Assembly: GCA_003511885.1 (NCBI GenBank) | Contig: DOIX01000026.1 | Coordinates: 4,772-14,074, forward strand | From: Cyanobacteria bacterium UBA11153 | GTDB lineage: Bacteria; Cyanobacteriota; Cyanobacteriia; Cyanobacteriales; Coleofasciculaceae | Direction: 5' to 3' | DNA: 9,303 nucleotides | Part shown: piece by piece, positions 5,044 to 9,303 of the stretch | How positions within the stretch are numbered: the first letter of the stretch is position 1 | How the letters are laid out: every line of letters begins with the position of its first letter | The notes under the pieces: generated by a model | Told to the model about the DNA's origin: nothing | Database searches by the model: none | The model's input: the letters and a program-made list of their open reading frames with translations, nothing else | Made by a program: the position numbers and the translations under genes

Positions 5044-5988
5044 CTAGCCTCCACTCCCGATCGCAGTTTTTGTACCTTGCCAATCAATAGAGAGGGATCG
5101 CACTGCAGAAGTAATGCCCACCTTAGCCCAAGCTTGTGCCATCGCCCTAGCCACAGCTTCCGCCTTAGTAGCATCAGCCAGAGCAATTAAAGTCGGACCT
5201 GCCCCACTAATTGCCATACCCAATGCGCCCTCCTTCAAGGCAGCAGCGCGCACATCTTCGTAACCAGAAATCAATGATTGGCGATAGGGTTGATGAAACC
5301 TATCTTGGAGGGCACTGCGCAACCAATCTTCCCTGCCCGTTTCCAAGCCGCGCAAGAGCAAACCCAAATGAGCCACATTAAAAATAGCATCAGCCCGACT
5401 AAACTCTTTGGGTAACACCGCCCTGGCTTCTTGGGTGGAAAGTTCAAAATCGGGAATAGCCAGAACAGGTATAATGCGATCGTGCCAGGGAACATCGCAA
5501 ATTTCCCATCCCCCATCCTCAGTAGTAGCTGCCAAACGACAGCCACCAAGTAAAGCAGGAACCACATTATCAGGATGTCCTTCAATTGCGATCGCTAATT
5601 TCATCAACTCCCCCCTCTCCAGAGGTTCCCCTGCCATCAGATTAGCACCCACAAGTCCCCCGACAATAGCAGTCGCGGAACTACCTAGCCCCCTTGCTAA
5701 GGGTACAGCCAACTCAATGTCAATTTTTACAGGTGGCGGTGGTAGTTCCAAGTGGTGGTAAACTTTCAAAAAGGCTTGGTAGACAAGATTCTCAGAGCTT
5801 GTATCAACCCGCGCCGCTTCCGCACCAGTGACGGCGATATTCAGGACCTCTGTATTTTCCCCTTGGTGAATAGGAGTAAATTTGAACTGGTTATATAGTG
5901 TTAAAGCCGCCCCGATGCAATCAAACCCTGGTCCGAGATTAGCCGTTGTACCAGGAACAGTAACAGTAATGGTGGAAATATCAAACAT
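5044..5988 (-). CDS. thrB: Homoserine kinase
   Basis: Transfers phosphate from ATP to L-homoserine, giving O-phosphohomoserine, the substrate of threonine synthase; cytosolic, GHMP kinase family. All three family motifs are present: PGTTANLGPGFD at 12-23, the phosphate-binding loop PLARGLGSSA at 96-105, and ISGAGPT near the C-terminus at 260-266. At 314 residues it is a standard length. I place the start at the ATG at 5988 because AGGGA lies six bases upstream; a TTG two codons earlier is in frame but has no such site. No threonine synthase or homoserine dehydrogenase gene is nearby, so it appears to be a stand-alone transcription unit, divergent from the broken restriction locus. Confidence 0.97.
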   Translation of the reverse strand: MFDISTITVTVPGTTANLGPGFDCIGAALTLYNQFKFTPIHQGENTEVLNIAVTGAEAARVDTSSENLVYQAFLKVYHHLELPPPPVKIDIELAVPLARGLGSSATAIVGGLVGANLMAGEPLERGELMKLAIAIEGHPDNVVPALLGGCRLAATTEDGGWEICDVPWHDRIIPVLAIPDFELSTQEARAVLPKEFSRADAIFNVAHLGLLLRGLETGREDWLRSALQDRFHQPYRQSLISGYEDVRAAALKEGALGMAISGAGPTLIALADATKAEAVARAMAQAWAKVGITSAVRSLSIDWQGTKTAIGSGG

Positions 5989-5994
5989 CCGCAA

Positions 5995-5999
5995 TCCCT
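5995..5999 (-). promoter_or_regulatory. Ribosome binding site of thrB
   Basis: AGGGA on the minus strand (5999-5995), six bases from the ATG at 5988. It favours this ATG over the in-frame TTG at 5994, which the site would overlap. Confidence 0.5.
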
Positions 6000-6035
6000 A
6001 AAATCAGTAACCCACTTTATCTATTTTCTGTCTAT

Positions 6036-6064
6036 AAGGCGAGCGCCTTTCCTTATATATTATA
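6036..6064 (-). promoter_or_regulatory. thrB leader: -10 candidate and compact hairpin
   Basis: On the minus strand TATAAT (6064-6059) is a perfect -10, although its -35 is poor. Just downstream, AAGGCG and CGCCTT (6036-6041 and 6044-6049) form a GC-rich inverted repeat two bases apart, which would lie in the first part of the thrB leader RNA. There is no T-run, so it is not an ordinary terminator. It may be a small interspersed palindrome or a leader structure. Confidence 0.35.
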
Positions 6065-6156
6065 TCGTCATCAAGTCAGTTTTGAATACTAAATTTGATC
6101 GGGTAGCAGGATGACAAAGTTTGACTATATTGGTTGAGAACTGTGTGAATAGATTT

Positions 6157-6315
6157 ATGTCCAATGCCGACCATTCCAATCATCAAGAATTAGCGGGTTT
6201 TATCTGGAGTATCGCTGATAAACTGCGGGGGCCTTATCGCCCGCCGCAATATCGGCGGGTGATGTTACCATTGATTGTATTGCGGCGGTTGGATGCGGTG
6301 TTGGCACCGACTTGA
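6157..6315 (+). pseudogene. hsdM: Type I restriction-modification methylase HsdM, N-terminal fragment
   Basis: Fifty-two codons from the ATG at 6157 match the start of type I methylase subunits: HQELAGFIWSIADKLRG, then YRRVMLPLIVLRRLDAVLAPT, the HsdM N-terminal helical domain. Translation then hits TGA at a breakpoint, and the homology resumes in another frame at about 6311. About 36 bases of open frame upstream (from a TTG at 6121) are not part of the family. No strong ribosome site precedes the ATG. The intact protein is normally around 500 residues and methylates adenine in the recognition site as part of an M2S complex. This scrap cannot function. Confidence 0.85.
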
Positions 6316-6763
6316 TAATTTGATTTATGGGAATACGTTGGGGGTGAAGGATGGAAAAAATAAAAGCGGTAATTTTGTCCCCCGCGATGGTCATCCAGGA
6401 AAGCAGTTTCATTATATGTTTGCGAATCCTCCTTTCGGAGTGGAATGGAAACCGGAACAGGATTTTGTTGAGGATGAGTATAAGAATTTAGGTTTTAATG
6501 GTCGGTTTGGTGCGGGTTTACCTCGGATTAATGATGGTTCTTTGTTGTTTCTCCACCACATGATCTCGAAAATGCACCAACCGCCAGAAGATGGGGGAGA
6601 TGGTTCGCGAATTGCGATTGTTTTTAATGGTTCTCCTTTATTTACGGGGGATGCGGGGAGTGGGGAAAGTAATATTAGACGGTGGATTATTGAAAATGAT
6701 TGGCTAGATGCGGTGGTAGCTTTACCGGATCAAATGTTTTATAATACGGGGATTTTTACTTAA
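6311..6763 (+). pseudogene. hsdM: HsdM catalytic-domain fragment (NPPF motif)
   Basis: About 150 codons resume the methylase in a different frame from the N-terminal scrap. They begin at DNLIYGNTL and contain the catalytic NPPF motif (6425-6436), GFNGRFGAGLPR, DGSLLFLHHMISKM, NGSPLFTGDAGSGESNIRRW and end at DQMFYNTGIFT. The stretch between the two pieces is missing, including the SAM-binding motif I region. The protein also ends abruptly where relatives continue, because a second breakpoint creates TAA at 6761-6763. The same reading frame then continues directly into hsdS sequence. Adenine methylation is impossible without motif I. Confidence 0.88.
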
Positions 6764-7378
6764 GCACCACTAGGAGAAGTTGCCAATATTGACAATACAG
6801 ATATTGCCCTTGCTCAAAGAATCATAAAAATGCAAGGTAAAATAGAAATTTTAAATAATTATTTTCTTAAATATTGGATATTAGGTTTAAGTTTTTATCA
6901 GCATCTTCAATCACTTTGCACTGGCTCAACTGCATTGGGAATTAAAGCCAGTAAACTTTGCTTGCTTAAAGTTGTGCTTCCCCCCCTAGAAGAACAAAAA
7001 ATTATAGCCCGATTTCTCGACTATAAAACCAAACAAATAGACAACCTCATCGCTAAAAAACAAACCCTCCTGGAAAAGCTGGACGAAAAACGCACCGCTA
7101 TCATCAGTCAAGCTGTTACCAAAGGACTAGATTTGACTGTTCCGATGAAAGATTCTGGAGTTGAGTGGTTGGGTGAGATTCCGGAGCATTGGGAGGTGAA
7201 ACGGTTGCGTTTTTTGATGGTCATGTATGGAGGTAGTACACCAAATAAAAATAACCCAGAGTTTTGGAATGGTGAAATACCTTGGGTATCAGCAAAAGAT
7301 ATGAAAACAGAACGTTTGATATCTTCTATTGACAAAATTAGAGAACAGGCTTTACAGAAAACGTCTTTCGGGCGGTAA
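6764..7378 (+). pseudogene. hsdS: Type I specificity subunit HsdS, central fragment
   Basis: The frame after the TAA reads the tail of the first target-recognition domain (APLGEVANIDNT, ALAQRIIKMQG), then its C-terminal part with GSTALGIKASKL. The central conserved region follows: LPPLEEQKIIARFLDYKTKQ, DNLIAKKQTLLEKLDEKR and AIISQAVTKGLD, the long helix that sets the distance between half-sites. DSGVEWLGEIPEHWEVKRL then opens the second recognition domain, which breaks off near IDKIREQAL with an unrelated tail. An ATG at 6830 gives 182 codons, but it lies inside the domain and is not a genuine start. The first recognition domain is nearly all lost and the second is truncated, so no site can be specified. 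Confidence 0.88.
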
Positions 7379-7494
7379 ATTCTCTATAATAGTTTTGAGA
7401 CTAACCGTCATCTGTTTGTTGCTCCCTTAACTGGCTCAAATGCTCGGCAAATCTACTATCTGCTATCTTAATAGATCTCTTGCATAAATCCATA
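7379..7494. other. Unassigned sequence at the hsdS/hsdR breakpoint
   Basis: About 115 bases matching neither hsdS nor hsdR. In the hsdS frame they read a short open stretch (ETNRHLFVAPLTGSNARQ) that I cannot place. The right end, CTCTTGCATAAATCC near 7477-7491, looks like an end of an interspersed or insertion element, but no transposase or terminal pair is visible. Confidence 0.3.
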
Positions 7495-7563
7495 AGGGCG
7501 AAGCATTGGCGGATAAAAATCCTGATTTTATTAGTGGTTTAGTCGCGCTAATGCTACGCCCCT
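7495..7563. repeat. Hairpin-forming interspersed repeat (MITE-like)
   Basis: AGGGCGAAGCATTGGCG at 7495-7511 is inverted at 7545-7563 (reverse complement AGGGGCGTAGCATTAGCGC), about 16 paired bases with one bulge and two mismatches. An inner GATAAAAATC/GATTTTATTA pair adds stem. GGGGCG(T/A)AGCATT-type palindromes occur widely between genes in filamentous cyanobacteria. No coding capacity is present. It sits exactly where hsdS stops and hsdR resumes. Confidence 0.6.
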
Positions 7564-7578
7564 ACAGCTAAAAACCGA

Positions 7579-8664
7579 AACGGGATTAAATCCAGCGAAA
7601 TCCCCGACAAATTTGCTAGCGATCCTTATCAAATTATCATCGTCGCCAACAAATTTCAAACCGGATTCGACCAACCTTTACTACATACAATGTTCGTCGA
7701 TAAACGACTCGCCGGAGTCCAAGCAGTGCAAACTTTATCCCGCCTCAACCGCACCACAACAGGAAAAGAAGATACATTTATTCTCGATTTTATCAACCAA
7801 CCAGAAGACATTTACCAAGCATTTAAACCCTACTACGAACAAACACCAATCAGCGCAACCGCCGACCCCCAACAACTCAACGATCTGGCTTACCAACTCT
7901 ACGAATGGCAACTTTTTAGCAGAGAAGATGTCAACAAATAGTGTGAAATTTGGTTTCGCTCAAAAACCTCCCTCACAGGTAGAGAGCATCAATTATTAAA
8001 TAACTTACTCGATCCCATAATTGACCGTTACCAAGCCTTAGCAGCACCGCAAAAAGAACAATTAAAAAGCCAACTGACCAGCTTCCGCAACCTCTATCTA
8101 TTCCTGTCCCAAATTATTCCTTACCAAGATTCCGACTTAGAAAAACTCTACGCATATAGCCGCTTTTTACTCAAAAAACTTCCCCTCAGTGCCGATGTTC
8201 CCCAAGTTGATTTATCAGGAGATATCGAATTAAAATTTTACCGTTTGGAAAAAATTAGCGCAGGCAAAATCGATTTACAAACAGGGGAAACCGAAGGATT
8301 ACGAGGAGCTACCGCCGTTGGCACTCGCCAGCCGGATCGCGATGTACCGTTATCCGAGCTAATCGACGCGCTTAACGAACGCTTCAGCACTGATTTTACT
8401 GTAGCAGACCAACTCTTTTTTGAGCAAATTGCCGAAACTGCGATCGCCTCACCATCCATCCAACAAGCAGCACAGAGCAACTCAAAAGAAAACTTTGCCG
8501 CTGTTTTAGACAAACATCTAGAAAATCTATTTGTCGAGCGCATAGACGGGAACGAAAAAATATTTATGCAAGTGATGAATAACACAGAATTTAAAAAAAT
8601 CGTCTTTGAGAAATTACTCTCTATTATTTACAATAGCATCAACAGAAGTACGCAAAGCGGGTAA
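7579..8664 (+). pseudogene. hsdR: Type I restriction subunit HsdR, C-terminal fragment with an internal stop
   Basis: One reading frame, without any start codon at its left edge, carries the end of the restriction/translocase subunit. It has EIPDKFASDPYQ and IIIVANKFQTGFDQPLLHTM, then helicase motif VI-like AVQTLSRLNRTTTGKEDTF, the second RecA-like domain. A helical C-terminal region follows (NLLDPIIDRYQALAAP, FRNLYLFLSQIIPYQDSDLE, FYRLEKISAGKIDL). At 7939-7941 a TAG interrupts the frame between EDVNK and CEIWF without any shift, so a single substitution explains it. An ATG at 7690 gives an 83-codon piece and one at 8245 a 139-codon piece, but neither is a natural start. The N-terminal nuclease and first helicase domain are gone, so no cleavage or translocation is possible. 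Confidence 0.88.
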
Positions 8665-8772
8665 ACTACAGTTTGACAGATTTTGCCTAAGTCCTGAGTA
8701 ATTTAGAATATCGTAACTACCTTAGCAATTGCGATCGCAAGCTTTTAGGCTGATTGTCACCCCGTCAGGTCT

Positions 8773-8807
8773 CCCCCTCCGCCGCCGCCCCCTGCCCCCA
8801 CTCCCCC
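8773..8807 (-). repeat. G-rich (minus strand) repeat, possible G-quadruplex
   Basis: Read on the minus strand: GGGGG AGT GGGGG CA GGGGG, then a GGC-rich loop of about ten bases and a fourth GGGGG. The first part is the same GGGGAGTGGGGG unit found in the opposite orientation after the ferredoxin gene (9239-9270). Confidence 0.5.
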
Positions 8808-8847
8808 AAACAGTTCTTTTGATTAGCGAACCAACGCTCTACCATGT

Positions 8848-8853
8848 AGGAGG
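8848..8853 (+). promoter_or_regulatory. Strong Shine-Dalgarno misplaced relative to the ferredoxin start
   Basis: AGGAGG is a perfect Shine-Dalgarno but lies 21 bases before the ferredoxin ATG, too far for direct use. A weaker AGAAGG (8865-8870) is only four bases from the ATG. The strong site is seven bases before a TTG at 8861 that opens an 11-codon frame overlapping the ferredoxin start and ending at 8896. Confidence 0.45.
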
Positions 8854-8874
8854 AGTTAAATTGCAGAAGGCTGG

Positions 8875-9171
8875 ATGGCTAATATCAAATTTGTGAACGA
8901 AGACAAGGAAGTAGTTGCTGCTAATGGGGCGAACTTAAGAGAGAAAGCCCTACAAAACGGCATTGACCTCTACACCTTGATGGGTAAGATGATGAATTGT
9001 GGAGGCTACGGGCAATGTGGCACTTGCATTGTTGAGGTGGTGGAGGGTACAGAAAATCTTTCACCTAAGACTGATGTGGAAAAGCGGAAACTCAAGAAAA
9101 AGCCAGATACTTACCGACTAGCTTGTCAAACCCTGGTTAATGGACCAATCTGTGTGAAAACTAAACCTTGA
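8875..9171 (+). CDS. 2Fe-2S ferredoxin
   Basis: A 98-residue one-domain electron carrier holding one 2Fe-2S cluster; cytosolic or stromal side, partner unknown. Cluster ligands are Cys42, Cys48, Cys51 and Cys84 ([11 protein letters not shown] and LACQT). The CX5CX2C spacing differs from the CX4CX2C of photosynthetic PetF-type ferredoxins, so this is not the main PSI acceptor; it belongs with the less-studied ferredoxin-like proteins of cyanobacteria. The C-terminal half is strongly basic ([10 protein letters not shown] at 69-78, VKTKP at the end), unlike acidic PetF, so it probably uses different partners. I do not assign a symbol. The start MANIKF is taken at the ATG at 8875. In frame, a TAA lies at 8857, so the protein can extend at most five codons further, to a non-standard ATT. 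G-rich repeats flank the gene on both sides. Confidence 0.9.
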   Translation: MANIKFVNEDKEVVAANGANLREKALQNGIDLYTLMGKMMNCGGYGQCGTCIVEVVEGTENLSPKTDVEKRKLKKKPDTYRLACQTLVNGPICVKTKP

Positions 9172-9238
9172 TCCGATAGGGAGCGGGAAGTAGGGAGTAA
9201 GGAATGGGGAACAGCACAGCGGATACCCTGGTGGTGGG

Positions 9239-9270
9239 CAGGGGAGTGGGGGAGCAGGGGAGTGGGGGAG
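9239..9270 (+). repeat. Two tandem 16-bp G-rich repeats, possible G-quadruplex
   Basis: CAGGGGAGTGGGGGAG occurs twice without a gap (9239-9254, 9255-9270). The four G-tracts with loops AGT, AGCA and AGT fit the standard quadruplex pattern on the plus strand. It follows the ferredoxin stop by about 70 bases. Confidence 0.7.
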
Positions 9271-9281
9271 AAAAAAAGTAC

Positions 9282-9303
9282 TTCCTTGTCTTCCTTGTCT
9301 TCC
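9282..9303 (+). repeat. 9-bp tandem repeat TTCCTTGTC at the window edge
   Basis: Two full copies (9282-9290, 9291-9299) and the start of a third, cut by the window end. This simple repeat probably continues beyond the window. Confidence 0.7.

Larger units (their letters stand above)
8665..8874. other. Spacer between the hsdR remnant and ferredoxin
   Basis: No gene. It contains a HIP1 octamer (8731-8738), a C-rich tract (8773-8807) that is quadruplex-capable on the minus strand, an ATGTAG start-stop pair at 8844 and a strong AGGAGG at 8848-8853. A clear promoter for the ferredoxin was not found. Confidence 0.45.

Noticed and set aside
5408..5761. 117-codon plus-strand frame inside thrB
   Set aside because: Complete overlap with a well-conserved homoserine kinase on the other strand; no own motif.
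6157..8664. Intact antiphage system including a working type I RM module
   Set aside because: SAM-binding motif I, most of both recognition domains and the nuclease are missing, and frames are broken at several points; it is a remnant.
1..9303. CRISPR array or tRNA/rRNA genes
   Set aside because: No regularly spaced 25-40 base repeats with unique spacers, no cloverleaf with a conserved T-loop, and no rRNA motifs were seen.

Overview
The window looks like chromosomal DNA of a filamentous cyanobacterium. Five perfect HIP1 octamers (GCGATCGC) lie at 1406, 2772, 5588, 8440 and 8731. Intergenic stretches carry the TTACTGG-type and GGGGAG-type low-complexity repeats common in Microcoleus/Oscillatoria-like genomes, and the encoded proteins are typical of cyanobacteria. 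The genus is inferred, not proven.

Layout, left to right. A small unrecognised protein is encoded on the minus strand (40-261). Its 650-bp upstream region holds a six-unit, 11-bp-phased direct-repeat array that abuts a TTGACA promoter element, and an RpaB/HLR1-like motif inside an AT-rich inverted repeat. Shikimate kinase aroK (911-1477, +) follows, then about 420 bp of repeat-rich spacer. Next comes a large membrane-anchored HEAT-repeat/STAND (NACHT-like) NTPase (1902-3989, +), probably missing its C-terminal part. It converges on a pentapeptide-repeat protein (4217-4741, -). Between the two lies a near-consensus + strand promoter followed directly by a 48-bp loopless perfect palindrome. Homoserine kinase thrB is on the minus strand (5044-5988).

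From 6157 to 8664 lies the wreck of one type I restriction-modification locus in the order M-S-R: an hsdM N-terminal scrap, an hsdM catalytic scrap without the SAM-binding region, a central piece of hsdS, and the C-terminal third of hsdR with one in-frame stop. At least three deletions, one filled by a hairpin-forming interspersed repeat, removed the rest. A 2Fe-2S ferredoxin (8875-9171, +) follows, flanked by oppositely oriented G-rich, quadruplex-capable repeats.

The metabolic genes (aroK, thrB, ferredoxin) are isolated housekeeping genes, not an operon. The accessory content is the HEAT-NTPase, the pentapeptide protein and the dead RM locus. The best candidates for something undescribed are the transmembrane HEAT-NTPase, the promoter-palindrome unit beside it, and the 11-bp-phased regulatory array.
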